Assembly (NCBI RefSeq): GCF_003955715.1
Contig: NZ_CP034463.1
Span: 4,030,001 to 4,094,000 of the forward strand
Source of the DNA: Streptomyces aquilus
GTDB lineage: Bacteria; Actinomycetota; Actinomycetes; Streptomycetales; Streptomycetaceae
Reading direction: 5' to 3'
DNA: 64,000 nt
How positions within the stretch are numbered: position 1 is the first letter of the stretch; every line of letters begins with the position of its first letter. A model generated the notes under the pieces. That model was not told the origin of the DNA and did no database searches. It saw only the letters and a program-made list of their open reading frames with translations. Shown here in pieces: positions 1 through 8,119 of the stretch. A program made the translations under genes and the position numbers.

Positions 1-154
1 CGCCGAGCAGGACCGGGGCATCTTCGGCAAGGAAAGCAGCCGGATTGTCCTTGACCTGCATGTACGCCTTATGCAGCCAGCCGAAGCGGGGGGCGAAGGT
101 CTCATGGCGCGCGAAGCTGGAATGTGCGGCTTCCGCGAGCCTGCTGTCTGCCAT
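1..154 (-). CDS. DUF4007 (SspB-like) protein, partial
   Basis: The first 51 codons of a minus-strand gene that runs off the left edge. The start ATG at 154 has GAGAGG seven bases upstream. The visible residues include ARHETFAPRFGWLHKAY and LAEDAPVLLG, which match the N-terminal signature I know for DUF4007. As I recall, DUF4007 proteins are the SspB component of single-strand DNA phosphorothioation (SspABCD) and also occur beside PAPS-reductase-like proteins. The gene lies 45 bp downstream of the cysteine desulfurase on the same strand, so the two probably share a transcript; sspC- and sspD-like genes would be expected beyond the edge. Family assignment is fairly firm, the system assignment is inference. 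Confidence 0.8.
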   Translation of the reverse strand, partial: MADSRLAEAAHSSFARHETFAPRFGWLHKAYMQVKDNPAAFLAEDAPVLLG

Positions 155-199
155 ACGAGGGCCTCTCAATACAAGAAGAGATAAAGGGAACTGCTGGAG

Positions 200-1384
200 T
201 CAGTGAGCAAGCGCGCCGGCTGTCGCTGCCATGGCGGCGCGCACCTGGTGGACCGCACGCACCACCGCCTCGGCGGCTGCGGCGGTCTCGTCTGCGGTGG
301 TGGCGTAGCCGAGGGAGAAGCGCACAGTGCAATCTGCTTCCTCCCGGCTCAACCCCATGGCGAGCAGGACGTGGCTGGGAGTTGGGGCTCCCGAGGCGCA
401 GGCGCTTCCGTCGGATGCCGCTATGTGCGGCATGGCGGCCATGACTGCGTCGGCGGGGGCACCCGCGAAGGTGATGCTCGCCACACCGGGCAGGCGGGGG
501 GCTTGTTGCCCGTTGATGCGGCATCCGCCCACAGCCGTGGTCACCATGTGCTCGAGCTGATCACGCAGTTGGGTCACGCGGGCGACGTCATCGGCAAGGT
601 CACGGCTGACGGCTGCAGCGGCAGCTCCGGCGCCGGCGATTCCGGGCACGTTGAGGGTGCCGGCCCTCCACCCCTTCTCCTGTCCGCCACCGGTGATCAG
701 TGGCCTGAACGGCAGTGGTGTGCCGCGGCGTACGAATAGTGCGCCAACGCCTTGAGGGCCGCCGAACTTGTGGGCCGACAGGGACAGAAGGTCGACGTCC
801 ACTTCGGAGAGGTCCAGGGGCAGCCGGCCGATCATCTGTGTGGCGTCCGTGTGGACCAGTGCGCCTGCGGCATGCGCCGCCTTGACGACCGGCGTGAGGT
901 CGGTGAGAACTCCGGTTTCATTGTTGGCCGCCATCAGGGAGACGAGACCGACGTCGCCCCGGCCGAGCTCTTGCTCCAGGGCCACGGTTTCCACCAGGCC
1001 GTCCGCCCGCATCGGCAAAACGGTCAGCGATCCCGGCTCGTTTTGGGCCAGATCCCGGGCTGTCTCCAGCACCGCGGGGTGCTCTGCACCACTCGTCACG
1101 ATCCGGGCCTCGCGGCGGTGAGCCGCGCGCAGCGCGAGATTGTTCGCTTCGGTTGCCCCCGACGTGAAGATGATCTCCCCGGGCGAGCAGTTCAGCAGGT
1201 CGGCAAGGTGCCGACGAGCGGTTTCCACGCGATGGGCTGCGCCCCGGCCGGGGTGATGCACACTCGACGCGTTACCAACGGCCTGCAGGGCGTCCACAAC
1301 GGCAGCCAACGCTTCGGGCCGAATTGGCGCCGTCGCGTTGTAGTCGAGATATGCCGAAACCGGCCCATCAGACTCATCCCTCAT
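200..1384 (-). CDS. Cysteine desulfurase (SspA/DndA/IscS-like)
   Basis: A 394-residue PLP enzyme that takes sulfur from cysteine and carries it as a persulfide. Visible landmarks: SGATEANN near residues 75-82, His in EHP at 102, the PLP lysine in SAHKFGG at 206, and the sulfur-accepting cysteine in SACASGAPT at about 329. The open frame extends further upstream, but ATG at 1384 with GAGGTGG just before it is the best start. It leads into the DUF4007 gene and is divergent from a helicase/ATPase/nuclease operon. In this setting it probably supplies sulfur for DNA backbone phosphorothioation (the SspA or DndA role) rather than general Fe-S assembly. A housekeeping IscS role cannot be excluded from sequence alone. 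Confidence 0.9.
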   Translation of the reverse strand: MRDESDGPVSAYLDYNATAPIRPEALAAVVDALQAVGNASSVHHPGRGAAHRVETARRHLADLLNCSPGEIIFTSGATEANNLALRAAHRREARIVTSGAEHPAVLETARDLAQNEPGSLTVLPMRADGLVETVALEQELGRGDVGLVSLMAANNETGVLTDLTPVVKAAHAAGALVHTDATQMIGRLPLDLSEVDVDLLSLSAHKFGGPQGVGALFVRRGTPLPFRPLITGGGQEKGWRAGTLNVPGIAGAGAAAAAVSRDLADDVARVTQLRDQLEHMVTTAVGGCRINGQQAPRLPGVASITFAGAPADAVMAAMPHIAASDGSACASGAPTPSHVLLAMGLSREEADCTVRFSLGYATTADETAAAAEAVVRAVHQVRAAMAATAGALAH

Positions 1385-1845
1385 GCCCCACCTCGTCTCG
1401 CTCAGCACCGCAGACAATCTACTCCTGGTGGAACCCGGACGTGCGCACCGGGGGCACCACCAGGAGTGAGTCGCGATGGTAGCGATCGAGATCGATCAGT
1501 CCGCGAAACCGACACTCAGCTCGGAGCGCAAACTGTAACTCGAACTAATGTTCCCTATTGCTTGAGTGCCTGCAACCGATATCGGGAAAGGGCATCTGTG
1601 CAGAGGCGGCACGGGATCCTCGATAGAGCCTGCCGCACCTCGTCAGCGCCTCTGAGCTGCGAATATCAATCGCTGAGACCCGAGTGTCAGTGCTTGGGTT
1701 TATGGTGATCAGGCACTGTAACCCTGGGGCGACTCAGAGTTGCGGGCAGCTCTGCATGCACAGAACTGAGGCGGGGGATCCGCAAGTTGACGGTCATTCA
1801 GACATCGAGGGGAAATCTCCCCTGTTCCGCAGGGGTGGTGAATCG
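1385..1845. promoter_or_regulatory. Divergent intergenic region of the defence locus
   Basis: 461 bp with no convincing gene. It must hold the promoters for the leftward cysteine desulfurase operon and the rightward helicase operon. It contains a long hairpin at 1421-1467 (listed separately), a shorter inverted repeat CGATC-GA-GATCG at 1483-1494, and a stretch around 1540-1565 with lower GC than its surroundings. A TTGACG at about 1792 could be a -35 element for the rightward operon. No promoter is certain. Confidence 0.5.
1421..1467. promoter_or_regulatory. Long inverted repeat between divergent defence operons
   Basis: ACTCCTGGTGG at 1421-1431 is the exact reverse complement of CCACCAGGAGT at 1457-1467. 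Inside it CCCGG (1434-1438) faces CCGGG (1448-1452), leaving a 9-nt loop. It lies 37 bp upstream of the cysteine desulfurase start, so it would be either in that gene's 5' leader or an operator. It is too far from any gene end to be an ordinary terminator. Confidence 0.75.
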
Positions 1846-3474
1846 ATGACAGCGTGGTCGCCCGGCCTGTCCTTCCAAGCCGTGCTGGACAGCGCTCCCA
1901 TGCCGTACATCCGCGAGCAGCTCGGCAAGCACATGTGCGCTCTGCTCGACCTCATCGACGGCGGAAGCGCCGGCGATGAGCGGCTCCGAGCAGTCGCCGC
2001 CGTGGCGGTGGACGCCGAGAAGCTCGTCTCCGATCAGACGGACCGCGAGGAGCTGCTGCGGCTCCTGCCCGCCGACAAGCAGACAGAGCTTGCCCAACGT
2101 CTTGGAGCGGACGGCGCGGGCACCGATGCCCTTCTCTACCTGAACGGTCTGAAGTGGGCGAGTGAGCAACAGCGGGAGTTGCTGGAGTTCTTCGGCTTCA
2201 GCGTCGACAGGGCACCTGCGCTGCCCCCGCTCTTTCGGCAAGACGCCGAACCCGAGTACGGGCTGTTCCCCCACCAACGGCGCGCAGCCGCACGCGTGAA
2301 GGAGTTGCTGTACGACGGACCGCGGCGGGTTGTCCTTCACCTGCCGACAGGCGTGGGCAAGACCCGCACCGGAATGAACCTGATCGCCGACCATCTGCGG
2401 CAGCACGAGCCCACCCTCGTGGTCTGGCTGGCGCGTGGGCAGGAACTGCTGGAACAGGCGGCTGCGGAGTTCGAGCGCGCGTGGTCCAAGCTCGGCGACC
2501 GTCCGATCACGGTCGTCCGGATGTGGGGCGAGGCGCCCACCGATGTGCAGGCGCTGACAGACGGCCTTGTCATCCTGGGGCTGGAGAAGGCCGTCTCCGC
2601 GGACAAGAGCGATCCGGAGCTTCTCCGCAAACTCGCATCGCGCAGCACCCTCACAGTCTTCGACGAGGCTCATCAGATCATCGCGCCGACCTACCAACGA
2701 GTGGTGGACGCCCTCACCATCCGCCCCGATGCCAGCTTGCTGGGCCTGACGGCCACCCCCGGCCGTACCTGGGCGGACGTCACTCAAGATGAGCGACTGT
2801 CGGACTTCTTCGCCCGCCAGAAGGTCATGCTGCAGATCGACGGATACAGCAACCCGGTAACCGCCCTCATCGAACAGGGCTACCTGGCCAAGCCCATCAT
2901 GAAGACCGTCGCCTCCGAAGCCGGTCTCCATCTGTCCGCGCGCGATCAGCAACTGCTCGCGAAGTCCTTCGACATCCCGTCGGACATCATCGCGTCGCTG
3001 GCCAGCGACGAGCAGTGGAACCTCAAGGTCGTCCAGACCGTGCTGGAGCTACTAGAACGCCAGCACCGCAGGATCCTGGTATTCGCGGCCTCCGTTGACC
3101 ACTGCCGCCTGATCGCCGCCGTCCTGTCGGCGCTCGGCCTCGATGCCGACTTCGTCACCGGCGAGTCCTCTCCCCGGCACCGGAACGATGCCATCAGACG
3201 CTTCAAGGGCGCCGGCCGACGCCCCATGATTCTTTGCAACTTCGGGGTTTTGACCACAGGCTTCGATGCCCCGGCGGCCAGTGCTGCCATCATCGCCCGA
3301 CCGACCAAGTCGCTGGTCCTGTACAGCCAGATGGTCGGCCGGGTCATCCGCGGCCCCAAGGCCGGCGGAACCGCCACCTGCGAGATCGTCACCGTCGTCG
3401 ACCCGGAGCTGCCCGGGTTCGGAGACGTGGCCGAGGCATTCACCAACTGGGAAGACGTATGGGAGACCGCGTGA
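1846..3474 (+). CDS. SF2 DEAH-type helicase of PT-linked defence operon
   Basis: A 542-residue superfamily 2 helicase. An N-terminal region of about 135 residues has no motif I recognise. Then come Walker A PTGVGKT (167-173), the DEAH box (273-276), motif III TATPGRT (302-308), and a second RecA-like half ending in TTGFDAP and QMVGRVIRG. ATG at 1846 is preceded by GGTGGTGA; the open frame runs back to 1684, but those extra codons do not look like a helicase. The stop overlaps the next start (GTGA), so this gene, the GHKL ATPase and the HKD nuclease are translationally coupled. Helicase, MORC-like ATPase and HKD nuclease is a known prokaryotic conflict-system association. It probably acts on invading DNA; that is inference. 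Confidence 0.88.
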   Translation: MTAWSPGLSFQAVLDSAPMPYIREQLGKHMCALLDLIDGGSAGDERLRAVAAVAVDAEKLVSDQTDREELLRLLPADKQTELAQRLGADGAGTDALLYLNGLKWASEQQRELLEFFGFSVDRAPALPPLFRQDAEPEYGLFPHQRRAAARVKELLYDGPRRVVLHLPTGVGKTRTGMNLIADHLRQHEPTLVVWLARGQELLEQAAAEFERAWSKLGDRPITVVRMWGEAPTDVQALTDGLVILGLEKAVSADKSDPELLRKLASRSTLTVFDEAHQIIAPTYQRVVDALTIRPDASLLGLTATPGRTWADVTQDERLSDFFARQKVMLQIDGYSNPVTALIEQGYLAKPIMKTVASEAGLHLSARDQQLLAKSFDIPSDIIASLASDEQWNLKVVQTVLELLERQHRRILVFAASVDHCRLIAAVLSALGLDADFVTGESSPRHRNDAIRRFKGAGRRPMILCNFGVLTTGFDAPAASAAIIARPTKSLVLYSQMVGRVIRGPKAGGTATCEIVTVVDPELPGFGDVAEAFTNWEDVWETA

Positions 3475-5351
3475 CCGGCGAGGGAAGCAAATACCGGATC
3501 GTCAGCCCTTCGCTGACCGTCAAGGCCATGCGCGACAGCGGCTACAAGAACACCGCCTACGCGCTCGCCGAGCTGATCGACAACAGCATCGACGCGGAAG
3601 CCACACTGGTTCAGGTCTTCGCCTGTGAGAGCCCGGTGCAGGGCGCCACCCAGACGAGGCACCGGGTGGACACCATAGCTGTCCTTGACAACGGCAAGGG
3701 TATGGACGCCGAACGCCTGCGGCGCGCCCTGAAGTACGGCGACGGCCTCGGGGGCGACCGCAACCGCATCGGGCGATTCGGCATGGGGCTGCCCAACTCC
3801 AGCATGTCCCAGTGCACCAAGGTTGAGGTCTGGTCCTGGACCAACGGGTCCCCGAACGCCATGTACACCTACCTCGATCTTGAGGAGATCAACGGCGGAC
3901 TCGACGACGTCCCCCCTCCCGTACACCGCCCCGTGCCGGAGTACTGGAGCGACCTCAGCGAGGCACCGCTGGGCACCACCGGCACCCTCGTGGTCTGGTC
4001 GGACCTTGACCGGGTCAAATGGCACGGCGCCGGCGCCACCCTGCGCAACACTGCCGAGCTGATCGGCCGGGTGTACCGGCACTACCTCCACGACGGCAGG
4101 GTGGAGATCAAGATGGCGCCGGTCCGCGAAGGAAAGGTCCTCGAAGGAGACAACGGGGCGTACTTCGCCGAGCCCAACGACCCCCTGTACCTCATGGACT
4201 CAACGGGGACGCCGCCCCCGTTCGGGAACAAGCCCATGTTCGAGCCCTTCGACATGGGCAACGAGAAGGAACCCGGGGTCGCCTACTTCCCGATCACGGT
4301 CGACGGGACGAAGCACAACGTGAAGGTGCGGGCATCCATCGCCCGGCCCGAGGCCCGCCGCGCCGACGTCGAAGGTCACCCGTGGCCCGACAACGCGAAC
4401 CCCAACCGCGACGCCGGTTTCCACCCGTGGGGTCAGCATGCTCGACGGAACATCGGGATTTCCCTGGTCCGGCAGGGGCGCGAACTCGACCTCGATTCCA
4501 AGTGGGCCATCGGGTACGACCCCGTCGAGCGCTGGTGGGGCATCGAGGTGGAATTCCCCCCGGAGCTCGACGACATCTTCGGCGTCACGAACAACAAGCA
4601 GACCGCCACGGTCTTCTCGTCTCTCGCCCACTTCGACTGGACGGCCGAGGCCGAGGGGGACGAGACTCCCAAGGCGTTCAAGGACCGCATCGCCGAATTC
4701 GGCGACCCGCGCCTGCCCCTGATCGATCTCGCGCTCTACCTGGAGAAGAACCTCCTGCCCGCAATGCGGCGGAAACTGAAGCAGCGCAGGCTGGGCCGGG
4801 GGGGCAAGAAGCGCCACGACGACGTCGTCACGTCCAAGGCCACGGACGCGGTGAAGCGCCGGCAGGAGGACGGTCACACGGGAACGACCGACCGCCTGGC
4901 AGAGGAGGCCACCGAGAACGACAAGCGCCAGGAGCAGTTCGCGGCGCTCACCGAGCGGCATCACCTCGACGAGGACACCGCCCAGTCCATGGTCGACGAG
5001 GCACTGGAGAAAGACTGGCGTGTCCGCTGGATTTCCAGCCCGCAGGACTCCACGGCGTTCTTCAACATCGACCTCATGGCCGGCATGCTCCAGGTGATCT
5101 TCAACACCGAACACCCGCTGCACAGCGAGCTGATGACCGTCCTTGAAGACGTGCCCGAAGACGCGAGCGAGGCCGAACTCCGCCAACGTCTCGCCCGCGC
5201 CTCCGACACCTTCAAACTCCTCGTATTCTCCTGGGCCCGTATGGAGGACGAGATCCCCAACAAGCGGGACCGCGCCAGGATCTCGGACGCCCGGCGTGAC
5301 TGGGGCCGCTACGCCCGCGACTTCATCGAAGACGGGAGCGATGACGAGTGA
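3471..5351 (+). CDS. MORC/MutL-like GHKL ATPase
   Basis: A 626-residue protein with the GHKL ATP-binding fold. Seen: N-box ELIDNSID (34-41), DNGKGM (73-78), and GRFGMGLPNSS (101-111), followed by an S5-type region with GTLVVWSDLD. The C-terminal third is highly charged and may form a coiled coil. The GTG at 3471 overlaps the helicase stop by 4 bp and has GGGAGA five bases upstream; an in-frame ATG at 3459 is the alternative start. Bacterial MORC-like GHKL proteins next to SF2 helicases and HKD nucleases were described as parts of restriction-like systems (the Iyer/Aravind comparative analysis, from memory). It is probably an ATP-driven DNA clamp that loads or gates the neighbouring nuclease. 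Confidence 0.87.
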   Translation: MTGEGSKYRIVSPSLTVKAMRDSGYKNTAYALAELIDNSIDAEATLVQVFACESPVQGATQTRHRVDTIAVLDNGKGMDAERLRRALKYGDGLGGDRNRIGRFGMGLPNSSMSQCTKVEVWSWTNGSPNAMYTYLDLEEINGGLDDVPPPVHRPVPEYWSDLSEAPLGTTGTLVVWSDLDRVKWHGAGATLRNTAELIGRVYRHYLHDGRVEIKMAPVREGKVLEGDNGAYFAEPNDPLYLMDSTGTPPPFGNKPMFEPFDMGNEKEPGVAYFPITVDGTKHNVKVRASIARPEARRADVEGHPWPDNANPNRDAGFHPWGQHARRNIGISLVRQGRELDLDSKWAIGYDPVERWWGIEVEFPPELDDIFGVTNNKQTATVFSSLAHFDWTAEAEGDETPKAFKDRIAEFGDPRLPLIDLALYLEKNLLPAMRRKLKQRRLGRGGKKRHDDVVTSKATDAVKRRQEDGHTGTTDRLAEEATENDKRQEQFAALTERHHLDEDTAQSMVDEALEKDWRVRWISSPQDSTAFFNIDLMAGMLQVIFNTEHPLHSELMTVLEDVPEDASEAELRQRLARASDTFKLLVFSWARMEDEIPNKRDRARISDARRDWGRYARDFIEDGSDDE

Positions 5352-6244
5352 CGCAGCCGGACCACGTCTGGCAGCAGATAGCCGACCTGATGAAGGGCGC
5401 CACCACGCGAGTGATCCTCGTGGCGCCCTTCATCAAAAGGGCCGTCTTCGAGGAGACCCTCGCCTCGGTGCCGACCTCGGTGGAGACGATCGAATGCGTC
5501 ACGCGCTGGACTCCGGCGGAAGTAGCCGCTGGAGTCTCCGATCCCGAGATCATCGAGGCGGCGGAGCGGGACGAACGCGTACAGATCACTCTCTGCCCGT
5601 CGCTGCATGCCAAGATCTACGTCGCCGACGACCGATGCCTGGTCGGATCCGCGAACCTGACCGGCAAGGCCACCGGCCGAGTCCCCAACGCCAACGTGGA
5701 GCTCTTGCTGGATGTACCCCTCACGCATCCCGAAGTGCAGCGCGTACTCAGCTTGATCGAGTCCCGCTCGACAGCTGCCACACCCTTGGTGGCCGCCCTT
5801 GTCCGGAAGCAGGCAGAACTTCTGAAGGAGGAACGCATCCCGCCTCCGGCCGAGGGCGAACCCGCCCCCCTTTGGTACCCGGAAACGAGACGCCCGGAGA
5901 ACGTGTTCGCGCTCTACAACGGGCGAACACGATTCACCTCCCCGGTCGAGGCCGGCATCATCCAGGACCTTGCCATGCTCGATGTCCCGGCAGGTTTGGC
6001 GGAGCACGACTTCAACACGGCGGTCGAGGCTCGGCTGCACGCCATCCCAGAACTCCACAAGCTGCTCGTCGGCGAGCGCCTCAGCAACATCGAGCTCCAG
6101 GAGGCCATCGTGGAACGGACAGGAGACCCGGAAGACCAGGCGCGGAGGACGACGGAGACCCTCGCGGCCTGGCTGCAGCACTTCGGCCGCTATTACACCG
6201 AGGTGGGCTCGTGGGAGCTGCGGCCAGGACGGGAGCACACCTAA
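5348..6244 (+). CDS. HKD (phospholipase D-family) nuclease
   Basis: A 298-residue protein with one HKD motif: His87, Lys89 and Asp94 in LHAKIYVADD, followed by GSANLTGKA (100-108). With a single motif the enzyme would be expected to form its active site as a dimer, as in Nuc and BfiI. Residues 10-30 (KGATTRVILVAPFIK) form the usual opening strand of PLD-like nucleases. The C-terminal half has no motif I know. GTG at 5348 overlaps the ATPase stop by 4 bp. It is the likely effector that cleaves DNA in the helicase/ATPase/nuclease cassette. Confidence 0.87.
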   Translation: MTQPDHVWQQIADLMKGATTRVILVAPFIKRAVFEETLASVPTSVETIECVTRWTPAEVAAGVSDPEIIEAAERDERVQITLCPSLHAKIYVADDRCLVGSANLTGKATGRVPNANVELLLDVPLTHPEVQRVLSLIESRSTAATPLVAALVRKQAELLKEERIPPPAEGEPAPLWYPETRRPENVFALYNGRTRFTSPVEAGIIQDLAMLDVPAGLAEHDFNTAVEARLHAIPELHKLLVGERLSNIELQEAIVERTGDPEDQARRTTETLAAWLQHFGRYYTEVGSWELRPGREHT

Positions 6245-6330
6245 GATCTGCGTGCACGGCGTAGAGCGGCGGAGCAACTCCCCCGCTCATCGCCACCCCA
6301 CGGAGACGAAGGTGATGGGAAGGCCCCCTC

Positions 6331-6978
6331 ATGGCACAGGTGCGGGTCCCGTTCCTGCTGGGCCATGCCGAAATCGCCTCCCTCTATCAAGTGGAGCGCC
6401 AGACATCGCAGAAATGGCGGACGGAGGGCGCCCTCGCCGCACCTGACCTGGTCGCGTCCGGCAACCCGTACTGGCTGCTGGCGACGGTAATGCGGCTCAA
6501 CGGCGCCGGCGACCGCCACGTGGCGCAAGACCAGCTGACCTCCTACAAGACCGGCATCCCCCGCGGCTACGAGGTCCAGGACAAGCAGGACTTGCCCGTC
6601 ATCCTCGGCATCCAGGAGGTCGCCCGCATCCTCGCGAGGGACGCGCAGGCGATCTCCCGATGGCGTAACCGGCGACAGATCGCCGAAGCCGACCTGACCC
6701 TCTCCGGCTCCCCTCTCTGGCTCCTGGAGACCATCCTGGACGATGCGCAACAGCGGCAGCGCACCATCCTCCCGGCCGAGGTCGAGCTGCTACGCACAGG
6801 TCACCGCGCCCCGCAGAAACCACGTGGCCGCAGACAAAGAGCGCCCCTCACCCAGCCGCCACACAAGGCCCCGCCCGCAGCGCGAACGTTCACCGGTGCC
6901 GACCAGGCGGCAGCGGTCGAGTTCCTGGCAGCAGTCCTGGCAGAGGGACACTCTGTGGTCATCGAGCCGCGACCTTAG
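6331..6978 (+). CDS. Protein with two tandem MerR/excisionase-like HTH repeats
   Basis: 215 residues with an internal duplication: residues 10-50 (LGHAEIASLYQ, SQKWR, SGNPYWLL) and 91-132 (LGIQEVARI, ISRWR, SGSPLWLL) are the same small helix-turn-helix module, of the kind found in MerR-type regulators and phage excisionases. A basic, Pro-rich linker follows (150-180) and a short C-terminal segment. ATG at 6331 has GGGAAGG nearby. It lies 86 bp after the nuclease, co-directional, so it may be the last gene of the defence operon or a separate regulator. One protein carrying two modules could span both halves of an inverted repeat such as the one at 7050-7100. The exact role is unknown. Confidence 0.65.
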   Translation: MAQVRVPFLLGHAEIASLYQVERQTSQKWRTEGALAAPDLVASGNPYWLLATVMRLNGAGDRHVAQDQLTSYKTGIPRGYEVQDKQDLPVILGIQEVARILARDAQAISRWRNRRQIAEADLTLSGSPLWLLETILDDAQQRQRTILPAEVELLRTGHRAPQKPRGRRQRAPLTQPPHKAPPAARTFTGADQAAAVEFLAAVLAEGHSVVIEPRP

Positions 6979-7049
6979 CCGGCCTTCCCGTCCTGACTGG
7001 GACGGAACCCAGGACGCGATATCGCCTCTAGGCAGTGTTCGCCGACAGC

Positions 7050-7100
7050 TGTGAGAGAAACACTTGATACCCCGCCCGCCAATCCATACTGTCTCTCACA
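7050..7100 (+). promoter_or_regulatory. Promoter flanked by perfect 9-bp inverted repeat
   Basis: TGTGAGAGA (7050-7058) and TCTCTCACA (7092-7100) are exact reverse complements with a 33-bp spacer. Between them lie TTGATA (7064-7069) and CATACT (7085-7090), with a 15-bp spacer; TACTGT three bases later is an alternative -10. Transcription would start close to the ATG at 7100, suggesting a leaderless mRNA. The repeat encloses the whole promoter, as expected for an operator. Confidence 0.55.
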
Positions 7101-8005
7101 TGCCGATCTTGTCACGCACCCCCGGAGCCCACCACGACAACCCGACGGAAACGGGCCCACGGGCCGTTCTCGACCTCGCCGCTCACCAGTCAAGTGAATG
7201 CCCGCTGAGGGTCATCTCCTACGGAGGCGGAGTCCAGTCGACCGCGCTGCTGGTGCTGGCCGCCCAGCGCGAGATCGACTTCCCCACCTTCCTCTTCGCC
7301 AATGTCGGGGACGACAGCGAGCACCCGGCGACCCTCACGTACGTTCGCGAGATCGCCATCCCTTATGCCGAGCGTGCGGGCCTGGACATCCACGAGCTCA
7401 AGCGACGCCGCCGTGACGGGGCCACGGAAACTCTCATGCAGCGGCTGAACCGGCCAGATACCCGGTCGATCCCCATCCCGGTCCGTATGGCCAACGGCGC
7501 CCCTGGCCGCCGCAACTGCACCGCAGACTTCAAGATCAAGGTGGTCGGGCGGTGGCTTCGAGAGCATGGCGCCACCGCGAAGGCACCGGCGGCGGTCGGC
7601 ATCGGCATTTCGCTCGACGAAATCCATCGCGCCAACCGTCGGCGGAGGGAAGCCCACGAGGTCATCGAGTACCCCCTCCTCGACCTCGGGCTGCGCCGAG
7701 ACGACTGCGAGCGCATCATCACCGAGGCCGGCCTGCCAGTACCGCCCAAGAGCTCCTGCTTCTTCTGCCCCTTCCGAACCGTCGACGCCTGGCGTCACCA
7801 GCGCAGGCACGAGCCCGAGCTGTTCGCTCGGTCGGTCCGGCTCGAGGAGACGATCAACCGCCGACGGGCCGCGCTCGGCCGGGATGACGTTTATCTCACG
7901 AGGTACGGCGTCCCGCTCACACAGGCCATCCCCGATGAGCGCCCGGGGGAAGGCGACGTCGATGAGGATGAGGGAGCGTGCGACTCCGGCTGGTGCATGA
8001 CCTGA
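7100..8005 (+). CDS. PAPS reductase-family (PP-loop) protein
   Basis: A 301-residue protein of the adenylyl-activating PP-loop ATPase superfamily, the family of PAPS reductase and of DndC/SspD. Seen: the PP-loop SYGGGVQST (40-48), RRNCTADFKIK around Cys140, and a CFFCPF pair at Cys220/Cys223 that could bind metal or sulfur. The C-terminal tail is acidic and ends in CDSGWCMT. ATG at 7100 is chosen over an upstream TTG (7064) because the TTG lies in a putative -35 box; there is no Shine-Dalgarno, consistent with leaderless translation. Its position in a phosphorothioation locus suggests a sulfur-transfer role, but this family is also found alone in Streptomyces. It may not be SspD itself, which would be expected left of the window. 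Confidence 0.8.
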   Translation: MPILSRTPGAHHDNPTETGPRAVLDLAAHQSSECPLRVISYGGGVQSTALLVLAAQREIDFPTFLFANVGDDSEHPATLTYVREIAIPYAERAGLDIHELKRRRRDGATETLMQRLNRPDTRSIPIPVRMANGAPGRRNCTADFKIKVVGRWLREHGATAKAPAAVGIGISLDEIHRANRRRREAHEVIEYPLLDLGLRRDDCERIITEAGLPVPPKSSCFFCPFRTVDAWRHQRRHEPELFARSVRLEETINRRRAALGRDDVYLTRYGVPLTQAIPDERPGEGDVDEDEGACDSGWCMT

Positions 8006-8023
8006 TACGTACCGAGCAAGCCA

Positions 8024-8067
8024 CGATGGGTGGGGCCCGAAGCCATGGCGTCGGGCCCCACCCATCG
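8024..8067. terminator. 17-bp perfect hairpin, bidirectional terminator
   Basis: Positions 8024-8040 (from CGATGGGTGG) pair exactly with 8051-8067 around a 10-nt loop, followed by TTT on the plus strand. It lies between the convergent PAPS-reductase-like gene and the minus-strand gene ending at 8120. Confidence 0.85.
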
Positions 8068-8119
8068 TTTGCCCCTGGGATGCCGACGTGGCCGCCACAC
8101 GGCACTGCAGATGCCGGAA

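Noticed and set aside
752..1708. 318-codon plus-strand frame opposite the cysteine desulfurase
   Set aside because: It is the antisense shadow of a convincing enzyme with all catalytic residues and has no plausible domain.
1684..1845. 54-residue N-terminal extension of the helicase
   Set aside because: No Shine-Dalgarno and unlike a helicase; ATG 1846 has GGTGGTGA upstream.
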